From the NCBI RefSeq assembly GCF_047948215.1, contig NC_134456.1:82414515-82478514 (forward strand): a stretch of DNA of 64,000 nucleotides. The letters are read 5' to 3'. The notes under the pieces are model-generated. The model did not search any database, was not told where the DNA came from, and saw only the letters and a list, made by a program, of their open reading frames with translations. A program made the position numbers and the translations under genes. Position 1 is the first letter of the stretch. Every line of letters starts with the position of its first letter. Positions 21,043 to 32,325 of this stretch are shown piece after piece. This DNA comes from Lycorma delicatula (Eukaryota; Arthropoda; Insecta; Hemiptera; Fulgoridae).

Positions 21043-21331
21043 AACCCACCGGGTTGGTCTAGTGGTGAATGCATCTTCGCAAATCAGCTGATTTGGAATC
21101 GAGAGTTCCAACGTTCAAATCCTAGTAAAGGCAGTTACTTTTATACGGATATGAATACTAGATCATGGATATCGAATTTCTTAGGTGGTTGGGCTTCAAT
21201 TAACTACACATCTCAGAAATGAAAACTGTACAAGAATACACTTCGTTTACACTCATACATATCATCCTCATTCAACTCTTAAGTAATCCTGACGGTACTT
21301 CCGGAGGCTAAACAGAAAAAGAAAAAAAAGG
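21043..21331 (+). mobile_element. tRNA-derived SINE (S1), complete
   Basis: Head 'acccaccgggttggtctagtgg', then 'gttcaaatcctag' as B box, S1 body and an A-rich end. Target duplication tttatagggctg at 21,031-21,042 and 21,332-21,343. Confidence 0.9.
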
Positions 21332-21564
21332 TTTATAGGGCTGGTAATATCTAAAATAAGATGAGAATAACATTTGTTTGAATTACTTTTTGTTGTGATA
21401 GCCTACAGATTTTACGAAGAACTATACGCTACATGACAAATATAGTGAGATATTTTATTTGTAAATGGTTGCGTAGTATTGTTAAACATTTTGTTTCAAT
21501 GAGATTTGAACACATTATTTGTAAAATGGAAAATGTCGAATCCATTTCATTTTTATTTTTCCGT

Positions 21565-22494
21565 TTAGATAGCGGTATAGCAGAGCTCTAACTCTAGAAG
21601 GTAAAGTATTGTAATCGGTCCAATTTGGGCATATGCGATTTTCACCGGATCTTCACGTTTTTAACACTAAAGAACCCAAAAACTAAAAGACCGGATGGAA
21701 ATTTTCCGGATGTTAATGTACGTTTATGTACGTGTTGGGTGTCGGCCTCTAAATCGTCTTGTATCTCCAGAAGTACTTTATAGATTTTGACTAAACTTGG
21801 TCAGATTACTTCTATATATGGGACATTGATGCCATTAAATTTTCAACGTAAAAGGGTCAAGAGGGTGTGACTGTAGAGCAAGGTCACCCTCAGTATCTCG
21901 AGATTTCTCCTAATTAAGTTCTTATTTTTCTTAGCCACGTTTGTTTTAAAAACAAAAATGTTTTAAGATTAAAAAATAACAAATACTTACAAAAAACATT
22001 TTTGAAAAATCGCATTCCCACCCCAAAAAAATGCTCTAAACTACAGTTATGTTGTGACATCACAGATGAGCGGTAGAATTAATTAAATTAATAATATTTA
22101 AGTGTAAAAAAATACTTCGGTCTGGCTGGGTCTCGAACTCGATCCTGTATCGACTCGATATCTGGTGCGTTAAGCCTCAGAGCTAAACCAGTCTGCCATC
22201 CGTACTAACGAAAATTGTTCTATGTAAGTTGTGAAATTTCATTAATTTAGTTAGTGCCGAACGTGCGCGTGCGGTTAAGTATGCGCGCGCTTTAGTTAGA
22301 ATCATTGAATGAAATAAACGAAAAAGTATTACATTTAAATAAAATGATAAATATTTTAAATTAAGTTGTGTGAGTATGTGCGTGTAAGCCGTGCATCAGA
22401 GACCACCCACTTTCCCGGAACGAGGCTTTAGCCGCGTGACGAGAAAGTCCTACAACTAGTTGTCAGCTTTTTTCAATGTGAATGACAAATTAGT
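21565..22494 (+). repeat. Composite repeat D, copy 2
   Basis: Collinear with copy 1: 'ggtatagcagagctctaact' (21,572), 'gtagagcaaggtcaccctca' (21,873), a tRNA-like module on the minus strand at 22,118-22,200, 'atcattgaat', then 'actttcccggaacg' and 'gtcctacaac'. Noncoding. Confidence 0.7.
22118..22200 (-). mobile_element. tRNA-like SINE head inside repeat D (S3)
   Basis: The reverse complement gives 'gactggtttagctctgagg' and a B-box-like 'gagttcgagaccc', matching the module in copy 1. 'GTTCGAGACCC' is close to a canonical B box. Confidence 0.6.
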
Positions 22495-23598
22495 TCAACT
22501 AGGATGCCAAATTTCAAACTTTTACATCGTGCGGTTTTTGACACGATCTCAGTTAATCCGAGTAGGTTAAATATAAAAATTAGAGCATTACCTTTAAGGT
22601 TTCAAGGAAAAAAAATCAATGTCATAGAAACGCAGTTTTTTAAAGCATAAAGGTTTATGAAAAGATTTTTGTATATTCATTATTTGCCAGTAATGCACGT
22701 TAATTTAGTGAAAATCTTCAGTGATAGGAATTTCTTCTAAGATTTCTGATTTCAACCTGTTTGTCGTAGAAAATTCTTCACAGACTTACTGACATTTAAC
22801 AGATTACAAGTACGTTTGATATTATTGGTTAACAGAAAAAAATTATTACTTTATGCGAAGGTTATCAAGTAACGTTGAAAATATGATGACAGGTACTTAA
22901 CATGCATTAAATAAATGTTATGTTGTATGTTCTTCATGCCGAGAACATTAAAAACTGCTTGACTTAATAACACTAATAAAAACTTTTTTTAATATTTAAA
23001 TGTTAATATTAACTGTTGATTGGTAATTGAAATAATTTTCAAAATCATATTTTTAACGTAAGGCACGAACAAACAGTAGCGCGCGATTTTACAATTACGT
23101 GCTGCCAAACCGAATCCAAGTAAATAAACATATGTAAATTTATTATTGAAGTCCCAATGATGATTGTAAATTACATTATATTTAAATAAACATTAAAATA
23201 TATGAAAATATTATATGTACGTTGCACACAATGTAAAAAAAACTGAGATCAAATCAAGAAGCAAATCAATCTGAGACGTCAAATCAACTGAATTGGTGTC
23301 GGAACCAAGTTCCGACACGAATTCAGTTGATTTGAGCAGGGATAAGCAGAGAAAAAAGAGGATTACCATTAAGGTTTCCTACATACATAATCTCATCTAC
23401 GAATCTCATTTTTTATTTATCTACAATCTGAAAAAAGCTCTACAACCGAACTTATTTCCATTTTTCATAAAATTAAAACACATCATTGAATGTTAACTTT
23501 CTTTTTTTTTTTACCTAAGCGCTTTACAATAGTCAGATTTACAATAAATGCAAATGATACGTTATTTGTTCGATTTGATTTGTTTTAATATGAAATGT
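22495..23598. other. AT-rich stretch with one strong hairpin
   Basis: No gene recognised. The only marked structure is a near-perfect hairpin at 23,279-23,335, listed separately. The 67-codon frame from 23,293 starts inside that hairpin and has no domain. Confidence 0.5.
23279..23335. repeat. 57-bp near-perfect hairpin
   Basis: Two 27-nt arms (23,279-23,305 and 23,309-23,335) pair with one mismatch (G at 23,295 opposite G at 23,319) around the 3-nt loop CAA. The core is 'ggtgtcggaac caa gttccgacac'. It is not part of a repeat I could find elsewhere in the window. Confidence 0.85.
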
Positions 23599-24775
23599 TG
23601 AGTTAGGAGAAAATCAATTTTGTTTCAGAAAAACTATAGGCAATTTTAGGCCTCAGATTGATAGTAGAAGGAAGATTAAAGAAAAACAAACCGATTTACT
23701 CGGCATTTATTGACTTAGAAAAGGCATTTGATAACGTAAACTGGAATAAAATGTTCAGCATTTTAAATAAAATTAGGGTTCAATTATAGAGATATAAGAA
23801 CAATTGTTAACATTTACAGGAACCAAACTGCAACAGTAATATTCGAAGAACATAAGAAAGAAGTCGTAATAAAAAAGGGAGTCCAACAAGGATGTTCCCG
23901 ATCCCTGTTACTTTATAATCTTTACATAGAACTAGCAGTTAATGATGTTAAAGAAAATGTAGATCCGGAGTAACAGTACAAGGTGAAAACATAAACATGC
24001 TACGATTTGCTGATGATATAGTAATTCTAGCCGAGTGTAAAAAAGATTTAGAAGAAACAATGAATGGCATGGATGAAGTTCTATGCAAGAACTATCGCAT
24101 GGAAATAAACAAGAACAAAACGAAAATAATGAAATGTAGTAAAATTAATGTGATGAACAACTGAATATAAAAAAAAACAAGAGAAAAGATTACGTAGGTA
24201 GAAGAATTTTGTTATTTAGGAAGTAGAATTATTAAAGACGGACGAAGCAGAAGCGATATAAAATGCCGAATAGCACAGGCGAAACGAGTTTTCAGTCAGA
24301 AATATAATTTCCTTACATCAAATATTAATTTAAACATCAGGAAAACATTTTTGAAAGTACATGTTTGGAGCGTAGCTTTATATGGAAGTCAAACTTGGAC
24401 GATCGGAGTACCCGAGAAGAAAAGATTAGAAGCTTTTGAAATACGGTGCTACTGGAGAATGTTAAAAATCAGATGGGTAGATAAAGTGACAAATGAAGAG
24501 GTGTTGCGGAAAATTGATGAAGAAAGAAGCATTTGGAAAAATATAGTTAAAAGAAGAGACAGATTTATAGGCATATTTAAGGCATCCTGGAATAGTCGCT
24601 TTAATATTTTGAGGGACAGGTAGAAGGGAAAGATTGTGCAGGCAGGAAACGTTTCGAATATGTAAAACAAATTGTTAGGGATGTAAGATGTAGGGGGTAT
24701 AGTGATATGAAACGACTACCACTAGATAGGGAATCTTGAGGAGGTGCATCAAACCAGTCAAATGACTGAAGATAA
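23599..24775 (+). pseudogene. RTE/CR1-like LINE (copy b), reverse transcriptase remnant
   Basis: The plus strand shows GENQFCFRK, then AFIDLEKAFDNVNW (23,720-23,750), KKGVQQGCS, MLRFADDIVILAE at about 23,998 and the C-terminal segment VALYGSQTWTIGVPEKKRLE (24,351-24,623). The FADD active-site box is intact, but stops and frameshifts separate the blocks. The 3' end at 24,770 matches the 3' ends of the copies at 4.07 and 50.50 kb ('tcaaatgactgaag' plus A run). It is 5'-truncated at the QFGFRK motif. Confidence 0.88.
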
Positions 24776-25797
24776 AAAAAATCATATGCTGAAATCGTAC
24801 AGGAATGTAATTTAATATTATCTCTAAAATATTTAAAATGTAACAGAAATGATTTTATTTTCTGAGAAAATTAGTTGAATGTTAGAGTTAACCGTAAATT
24901 GTGTGTTGTGTTTGAATGTGTGTATGCACTTTGTCGCAACGTGACGAAGTATGTACGAAAAATTATGATCTATAATGCGATAAGCTCTGTGTTTATTCTT
25001 TACTGCTCCTCCAATAATGAGATATCGGATCAAATTTCTCCTAAAACTATAATTTTTTTTTTTTTAAATATTGGTAAAAGAATTATTCAAATCGGTATTT
25101 TATAATTTTAAGCGAATATTTGCAAGTATACATACAAACTGACAATTTGATTTATTTATAAAGCTATACAAATTATCATTTATATAAATAAGACCGCCAA
25201 AAACCCAACCCCTCATCTGTCGTGAAAAAGTTTTTAAAACGTACTGAAAGACAAAAACACTGAAATAAAAAAAATTACAAACCTACCAAAGTGAGAGCCA
25301 TTTTATATTTTTCTCAGCTAGTTTCAATAGTGGTATGAGATACTATATCTCAAGCAGTGGTCTCATAGCATAAAAAAATCCTTTTAAGGTAGAAGTATTT
25401 GCTAAAATTTATTATTTTTTTAGTGTACCATTATTTAGCAGTCATTTAAGAGATATTCTCCACAATTTTTGAAATCTATGAAAAAAATGAATGGCCGCTA
25501 TTTTTGTTTGATGTTATCATATTTCAAATTAAATTTTGTGTTCCAGCGCCCTTTAAAATAATGTTTTACAACCCTACTGTTTAATTTAAAACTATTCCCC
25601 CCCCCACCCATGATAGTTTGATGGTATGGTGGTCGGTTTTATACTGAAAAATAAATGGTTCGAGGTTGAAGCGTTTGCTAAATTTTATTAATTTTTTTTT
25701 TTCGTTGTCGAATAGTTATTTAAAAGGTATTGTACACCATCTTTGAAACTAGCTGGGGAAAAAAACATTAATAAATAAAAATTGGATATAAAGATTT

Positions 25798-25800
<3 letters not shown>
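24776..25800. other. AT-rich stretch, no gene seen
   Basis: A segment resembling itself occurs at 25,330-25,500 and 25,610-25,750 ('...gagatattctccacaatttttgaaat' and '...aaggtattgtacaccatctttgaaac'), suggesting an old duplication. No coding domain. Confidence 0.45.

Positions 25801-25828
<28 letters not shown>
25801..25828. repeat. (AT)14 microsatellite
   Basis: Uninterrupted AT units directly ahead of repeat H. Confidence 0.9.
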
Positions 25829-25832
<4 letters not shown>

Positions 25833-25842
25833 GTATCTTTAC

Positions 25843-26165
25843 TATTATATAAAGAGGAAGAGGGTTTTAGTTTTTTCGCGTTGAACAAAAAACTACTCCA
25901 TCAATCGTAACCAAATTTTCTTGGTATAACTTAGAAGATTTTTAGATATATTTCATTTCGAAAATATATAGCCTATTATAGATATGTAGTTGTGTAAATT
26001 TGCCGGTAAAGCATAAAATTTAATGAATTCGATTAATGAACTGTGAATCTCTATCACTGTGTGAGCTGAGTTTAAACTAAATGATTCGAATAAATCGAAT
26101 GCATTATATTACAAAAATAATATAATTAAATTTTTGTTAAATAAAACAATATTAAATAAATTAAA
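25843..26165 (+). repeat. Repeat H, second copy
   Basis: Opposite orientation to the copy at 3.50-3.82 kb, with the same order of blocks: 'tatataaagaggaagagggt', 'aaaaaactactccatc', 'aatgaactgtga', 'cactgtgtgag', 'atgattcgaat', 'attacaaaaataat'. Noncoding. Confidence 0.6.
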
Positions 26166-26375
26166 AAGTTTCTGTTTAATAATACTGGGCTTCCCGTGCG
26201 GACTGCGTGTGAGGCTACAGTGAAGAGCTATGCGAGCATCTCTTGGGAAGCAAGACCGATCGTTTCCATCAACCGATAACAAACAGGGATATTTGTTAAT
26301 AGGTTAAAGGCTAACTTTTGTACGCAAAAGATGCACACTCGAATCACCAGATTTTGGCTAGACGGGCTGACTAGA

Positions 26376-26407
26376 GTATATATATATGTGTGTATATATA
26401 CATTCAC

Positions 26408-26440
<33 letters not shown>
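26376..26440. repeat. TA / CA / CG microsatellite
   Basis: Mixed (TA)n, (CA)n and (CG)n tract. Confidence 0.8.
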
Positions 26441-26593
26441 TTAATCTATTGTCATTATATTGAAGACATTTTTTTATTATATACTAGCACCTGTATTTAT
26501 AATGTTATAATCTGCTCGTTTGTAATTCAGTTCTTGATAGTAGATAAATAATTAATAGTTAATTGTTTAAAGAGATAAAATGAATTCTTTCAT

Positions 26594-26875
26594 CACTCGC
26601 TCTAGTGGTAAACTGGTCGTAAATTAGCTGATTTCAAAATTGAAGTCCTCAAGTTCAAATCGTAGTAAAGGTTTGCTTTTATATTGATTTGAATAGTAGA
26701 TCGTGGATACCAGTGTTCTTTGGTGATTGGGTTTCAATTAACAACACATTTCAAGAGAATGGTCGACCTGAGCTTTTTCAAGACTACTCGTTTACCGGTA
26801 AAATTACATTACACTGAAAAATCGCTGATGACTTTAATTGTTGATGCGACTGTAAATAAAAGTAAGAAAAAAAAG
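26594..26875 (+). mobile_element. Divergent SINE (S1 head) with a LINE-like 3' tail
   Basis: The body is S1: 'ctagtggtaaactgg', 'gttcaaatcgtagtaaagg', 'agatcgtggataccagtgtt', 'ggtgattgggtttcaattaa'. After about 26,800 the usual S1 end is absent. Instead 'aattgttgatgcgactgtaaa' (26,836-26,856) occurs, which is also the end of the LINE 3' UTR at 40,612-40,632 on the minus strand, just before its poly(A). The copy is therefore a chimera of a SINE body and a LINE tail. Confidence 0.7.
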
Positions 26876-27585
26876 TAAAAAATTCTCTTATCATAATGTT
26901 CAATTTTTTTTTTTTTTTAATTAAAACAATAGAACTAAACCAAGTACGAATGTATTGTTTTTATATTTATTAAATTCAGTATTGTAAACTTATTCAAATT
27001 AACTTTCACACATTCTATTTTTAAAAATATACAAGTAAAATTATTTATATCTTTGTAATAAGAGATAATATTTTTAATATTAAGAATTCTATGTAATGAT
27101 GTCGACCTTCAGCTGTTATGTCACTTAAATAACAACAAACGTTTTCTATCCTTCCACATTTCCCGTTTCGTTAATATAAAAACAAATAAACAAACAAGGT
27201 AGGGTAAATTCATATTTTAGAAAAGAATTTACTACTCGTATTTAACTATTCCCTATTATCACCGTATTCCACACCTTATTTTATTAAAAGATTTTAAACG
27301 ACAACAAATCATAATAAAAATTTAATTTAAAAATATAAAATAAATATTTCATATTTATTCAAATTAGGTTATAAGGTTCTAACGTTTTTTATAATGTTAA
27401 AAATAGTTCCCTTATATTTATTATAAAATAGAATTTTATTTACAACGAAAAGAGAATAAATTGACATTTAATTAACGTTCAAAATAATTTGTATAACTTA
27501 TTAAAAAAAAAACTTAAGGTCATTTTCATTATTTTACATAGAAATTTATTTAATATGATAAATATTCTTCCTTTAGTAGTGTTCT
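26876..27585. other. AT-rich stretch, no gene seen
   Basis: No domain, RNA gene or shared repeat recognised. Confidence 0.5.
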
Positions 27586-27599
27586 GCCATTAGGGCAGG

Positions 27600-27885
27600 T
27601 CCTTTTTCCCCTGTTTAGCCTCTGGAAATCACCGTCAGGTAGGATGTATGAGGATGATATGTATGAGTGTAAGTGAAGTGTAGTCTTGTACAGCCTTAAA
27701 TCGACCATTTCTGAGATGAGTTAATTGACACCCAACCACCAAAGAACACTGATATCCACGATCAAGTATTCAAATCTGTATAAAAGTAACTGCCTTTACT
27801 AGGATTTGAATGTTGGAACTCTCGACTTCGAAACAGCTGATTTGCAAAGACGCGTTCACTACTAGACCAACCCGGTGGGTCTAAG
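27600..27885 (-). mobile_element. tRNA-derived SINE (S1)
   Basis: Complete minus-strand S1 copy ending (head) at 'ccaacccggtgggt' (27,868-27,881), with tail 'ttcccctgtttagcctctgg'. A short, imperfect target duplication around 'caggtcct' (27,595-27,602 and 27,887-27,894) flanks it. Confidence 0.8.
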
Positions 27886-28209
27886 TCAGGTCCTGTCACA
27901 TCTGTTGCTCCCCTCCTTGTTCTATCCTTTGTTAACCTCTTTGTTCCAGTATATTCTCTCTTTTCCATAATCCCATTCATCATTTGAAATCCCTTCCTTT
28001 CGTTTTATTCACCAAGCCTTTTATCGCATCCACTAATAAATACCTTCTTTTCATACAATGTCCTAGCCAGTTCCTATTCCTACATTCAATTTTTTTTTAT
28101 TGATACATTTATAAATACATGGAATGTTAGCAAGATAATTTTACGGCCCTGGTTATAAGTAATTTAAATTAAAGGTATCTATACTTAAACGTATTTTTAA
28201 AATATAACT

Positions 28210-29201
28210 AGATGTAGGGTATGCCTACGGCACGACTCCGCAGCTAGGCCCTCCGAGCGGGTTGCACTGGCGGGCGGCGTCTCCGATTGGGATTTATTAG
28301 GTATCCAAAATTGATTACCTCTTGTATAAAAATATTTTTTTTTGAACGATGAAAATTGATACAACGAAAATTAAATTAGAAATTTAACTCTAGCATTTAA
28401 TACTAACCAATCGGGATTTTCCGCTAGTGATCGGTACATTCCGGCGCCTACTTTTTGGTTGTAGTTCATTATTTTAAGCGTGATGAATGACCTAAAGCGT
28501 GGGGTGCAAACATGCATAAGAAAAAATTGGCAAAAAAAAACAAATTTTTAATTCGAAGCTATGACTTTCGCATTATCTTACGTATCACCATCAAAGCTTA
28601 TTGTCAAATCCATTCTGAGATACCGTCATAAAATTATTTTTTTACCTTTTAGTGCGTTTAATTTAAATATGGTGTTTTAACAAATTTTTTTACATATTTT
28701 TTATTTTCTACTTTTTACTCTTCATATGTTTATACTTTACAGCTAAGCTAGCGAGCGTATTTAGCGACTGATCGGATCGGTACGTTTTACGGTGGGTAAT
28801 CAAAACATAGGGCTAAACGATTTAATTTCCAGACAACCAAGCTTCGATCGATCAAGAGTGTACCCGACGCGTTAATCAGATAGCGCTCGACCGTCTACGC
28901 CGATTGAATTGTTAAAATCGGACGAGCGGTTGCCGAGATATTACGGTAGCACCCCATCGTACCCGCTCTACAATTTCCGAACGGCGCTCCGGAGGGCACT
29001 TGAAAATATTATCATCTGACGGGCACCACTGCGAGCGGATGGGATATCACTTATCGGGCGGGGTGGGGGGGGGGGGTAGGAAAAATTTTCAGAGCGCAAT
29101 GACCGATCGTTTTCGAGATATTTGCGATTCTTAACGCAATATAGCGGTTTTTAACCGGATCCGAAAAAGTACTGAATTTTCCCAAAACTTCAATATATAT
29201 T

Positions 29202-29237
<36 letters not shown>

Positions 29238-29380
29238 ATATAGCAAGTATATACCTGACCACCACGAGACATGTACTAACGAATCGAGATTTTCCGCTAG
29301 TGATCGGTACATTCCGGTGCTAATCTAAGGGACACGCACACACAGACATACATAAAAATTCGATTTAGTAGGGTAGGAGT
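28210..29380 (+). repeat. Repeat C, copy 1
   Basis: Matches 62.01-62.66 kb: 'tccgcagctag', 'ctggcgggcggcgtctc' (28,269-28,285), 'ttattaggt.tccaaa', 'cgggattttccgctagtgat' and 'cggtacattccgg'. The CGGGATTTTCCGCTAGTGAT-like block occurs twice inside this copy (about 28,411 and 29,284), suggesting internal duplication or two overlapping copies. It contains a G run at 29,060-29,077 and a (TA)n tract. No coding domain. Confidence 0.6.
29206..29236. repeat. (TA)n microsatellite in repeat C
   Basis: About 15 TA units. The repeat C copy at 62.27 kb has a shorter tract at the same place. Confidence 0.85.
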
Positions 29381-29741
29381 TATTTTTATGAAATGATTCA
29401 TCTAATATAATAATTTTTAATTAATTAACGTGTAAAGAACACTCTAGCGTTAAAATACCACCAACATCATAGAGGATACACCTCTACTAATCTGATGGAC
29501 GAATTGAACTCTTCCTTCACGCCACTTAAAAGTGGCGAATAAATAAAAAGTTGTTCGCGTAAAATAACGCGGATATATTTTACATCAAGTAGGAGGTAGT
29601 AAGTCATGACTGAAATTATCGAATAACAGCAAATCAGAAGCATACCCTGAAAATTATTACCCAGAAGAATGGAACATGAGTACCATCTGTCTTTTTATAA
29701 ACGACATAAGTGTTCCATACGTAACTTACTTAATATAGTGT

Positions 29742-29935
29742 GTCGTACAGGTAAAGGTACTTTTTCATTACGTACGTTTTTTTTTTCTGAAATGATGGGC
29801 ATCGACTGCTTCGGTCATTTTTCTCTATGGGAATGGATATTTTTAAGTATGAAAAATACAATGTCTGGCCGGGATTCGAACTCATGACCTCCGGATGAAG
29901 CCGAGACGCTACCACTCCGCCACGGATATCAGCGT
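29742..29935 (-). mobile_element. tRNA-derived SINE with a second head type (S2)
   Basis: The reverse complement begins 'ccgtggcggagtggtagcgt' (A box) and continues to 'catgagttcgaatcccggcc' (B box GTTCGAATCCC), a well-formed tRNA-like promoter, then an AT-rich body and an A run (T run at 29,779-29,788). Its head is unlike S1. A 5'-truncated relative lies at 32,035-32,165. Confidence 0.8.
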
Positions 29936-30300
29936 ACCAATATTATCAAAATTACTATCTTTTTATTTTTTTAAATTAAATATTTCATGATCGTTTTAAG
30001 ATAAATGTTGTATTACATTTATCAGTACAGTTTATTTGAAGATTAATTAATTAATTAAGATTTATTAATTATTAAATTTAAAATTTTAATTTACGAATTT
30101 TGTTTGCTAATAAAAATTACAAATATTTTAACAATTATAATCACATTTCTTTGAATAATATATTTAAATTTCTTTTATTCTAAGTTTATATCAAACTTAA
30201 ATAGAGGAGTAATGTTAAATACAAGCTATTCTTTAAATTCAATTTTATATTCTTACGTAATAAATGTACATATATGTAGGCAATGTAATTGCACAATATA
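29936..30300. other. AT-rich stretch, no gene seen
   Basis: Nothing recognised. Confidence 0.5.
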
Positions 30301-30332
30301 TACACTATAAATGTGTGTGTGTGTGTTTATGC

Positions 30333-30372
<40 letters not shown>

Positions 30373-30759
30373 CTAAAGCCTTGAGTTTAGTACTGTAAAA
30401 ATTATATTATTAAATTGCTATATATATATATATAGAGCAATATATAATAAATAATTATATATATATATATATTATAAAACTATATATAATATATATATAT
30501 AAATGATGTGTGTGTGTGTATGTGAACGCGCGCGTGTAATAACTTGTTCAACCTATGATTCCATTTATAACTAACTACAACAAAAAAATCAAGTCTGTAT
30601 ATTTTAAAAACACATTAGGCAATGTAATTTCATTCGATTACAGATTTCAATCTCTTATAAAAGTTTATTCATTTAATAATAATAATAAGACCAATTTAAA
30701 TTATTCTACGTTTATACTAGATATTAAGGTTATCTATCAGAAATAAAGATTCTCCACTC

Positions 30760-30790
<31 letters not shown>

Positions 30791-30822
30791 CCATTGTACT
30801 GTATAGTTAATAATTTTTATTT
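30301..30822. repeat. Cluster of TG and TA microsatellites
   Basis: (TG)n at 30,312-30,326, (AT)n at 30,339-30,370, shorter AT tracts at 30,420-30,495, (TG)n at about 30,508-30,518 and (AT)n at 30,760-30,783. Non-repetitive sequence between them shows no gene. Confidence 0.8.
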
Positions 30823-31396
30823 AAAAAATCTGATGTGAACACCACGTGACTTCCTTGTACGCCTATTAAATTACATATATACATATTTTTTACAATTACA
30901 GGTTAATGATTATTAATAAATCAATATATTTAAATTTCAAAAAAAAGGAATGAAGTCGGATTCAAGCCTTCCCCTTCCAAATATTTCATTAATTAAAATT
31001 TTGTTTGGGTATAACTCTGGAACCAATGAAAATAAGTACCACTTATGACATATCGTTGAAAATCTTTTAATGATAGCTGATTATTGCAGTTAAAAAAAAG
31101 GTCTAAAATCCAAATATTTTTTTATTTTGGGCTTTTTTGGATACTTTTGGCTCAATGGATCGCAATCAAAAGGGGAGGTGTACAACTAGATGTTACAACA
31201 ATGGTAAATCCAAAATTTCAACATTCTACGGCTAATCGTTTTTGCCGAGATATATACGTATGTACCTACGTACAGACATCTCGCTGAAACTAGTCAAAAT
31301 GGATTCAGGGTTGGTCAAAATGGATAGTTCCGTTGTAATTTGAAAACTGAAATTTTTCGTGATCACAAAACTTCCTTTACTTCATACAAGGAAGTA
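30823..31396 (+). repeat. Repeat E, copy 1
   Basis: Aligned with 47.30-47.98 kb and, inverted, with 36.35-37.10 kb. It begins 'aaaaaatctgatgtg' and 'acttccttgtacgcctatta', contains 'aaaaggggaggtgtacaact' (31,169) and ends 'cctttacttcatacaaggaa'. The ends carry a short inverted repeat (acttccttgtacg in the consensus), which suggests a DNA-transposon-derived repeat. Noncoding. Confidence 0.65.
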
Positions 31397-32030
31397 ATAG
31401 GTTTAGTATCGATTATTTTATTTCGATTATTTTTTTATACGTACATATTTTGTTACTTGTGAACTGATAATCTGGTTCCTGTTCTTTTATTTATTTTATT
31501 TTTTTTTCATATTATATGATCTACATAATTTTGGCTGAATACCCACTTACATGATATGATTTGCCTGGTTTTTAGGTCAGCCATTCTTGAGACGATAATC
31601 ATCACTATGATTATACTCAGTAATGAAAGTAATTTTAGCCGTTATTCTAAATAATAGCAATAATATTCAAATCCAGTTAAAAGAATATTACATTTTCATT
31701 TTCTTTTCTGTGAAAAATTATATGGTTTTTTTTTGTGTTGTAACAATTTTGGTAAGAATAAATTATATTTCTTTAATTTAATGAAACATAATTCAATAGT
31801 GTAACCTTTTTCATTCTATTTCTTCTGCATTGGCTGAAATCTTACACAACGTACTACATTATTCGTAAGACTAAATAACTGTAGAATAGGGTAAACAGAT
31901 ATGAATCAAACAGGCAATTTAAATGTAAATTTAGCGTTTAACTTTTCGTTTACAGATTTCGTTCTGTTCTTATATATTAGAAATATAATACCATAAGATT
32001 ATGATCTACTCGTAGAAATTTTTTTATTTT
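31397..32030. other. AT-rich stretch, no gene seen
   Basis: Nothing recognised. Confidence 0.5.
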
Positions 32031-32034
32031 TATT

Positions 32035-32165
32035 TTTTTTTTTTTTGTTTAACCTCTCGGACCAACGTTAAGTCTTGCTTCAGAGGATGAGATGAATGAT
32101 TTGTAGCGTGTGTAAAAATACCATTTCTGACCGGGATTCAAACCCGGGACCTCCGTAGCCACTTA
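32035..32165 (-). mobile_element. 5'-truncated tRNA-derived SINE (S2-like)
   Basis: The reverse complement contains the B box 'gggtttgaatcccggtca' and then 'catctcatcctctgaagc' and 'gaggttaaacaaaaaa'. That last part is the tail seen in S1 SINEs, so two SINEs with different heads share one 3' end. Confidence 0.7.
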
Positions 32166-32325
32166 ATTATAAACATAAAATGTAATGCATGTTTTTGCAA
32201 ATAATGTAACTTATTCAATGAAAAATTTGTTACTTTCTAAAATCTACTAATTTGAATTTAAACTAGTCAATTTATTTTAACAACAGATTTATCTATTAAT
32301 AAAAAAAAATTATATATATATACTA

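Noticed and set aside
26228..26437. Cysteine/valine-rich frame that could look like a small secreted peptide
   Set aside because: The Cys-Val pattern is the translation of a CA/CG microsatellite.
29850..29935. Possible true tRNA gene (good A and B boxes on the minus strand)
   Set aside because: No acceptor-stem pairing was evident, and the module leads into an AT-rich body and A tail as in a SINE.
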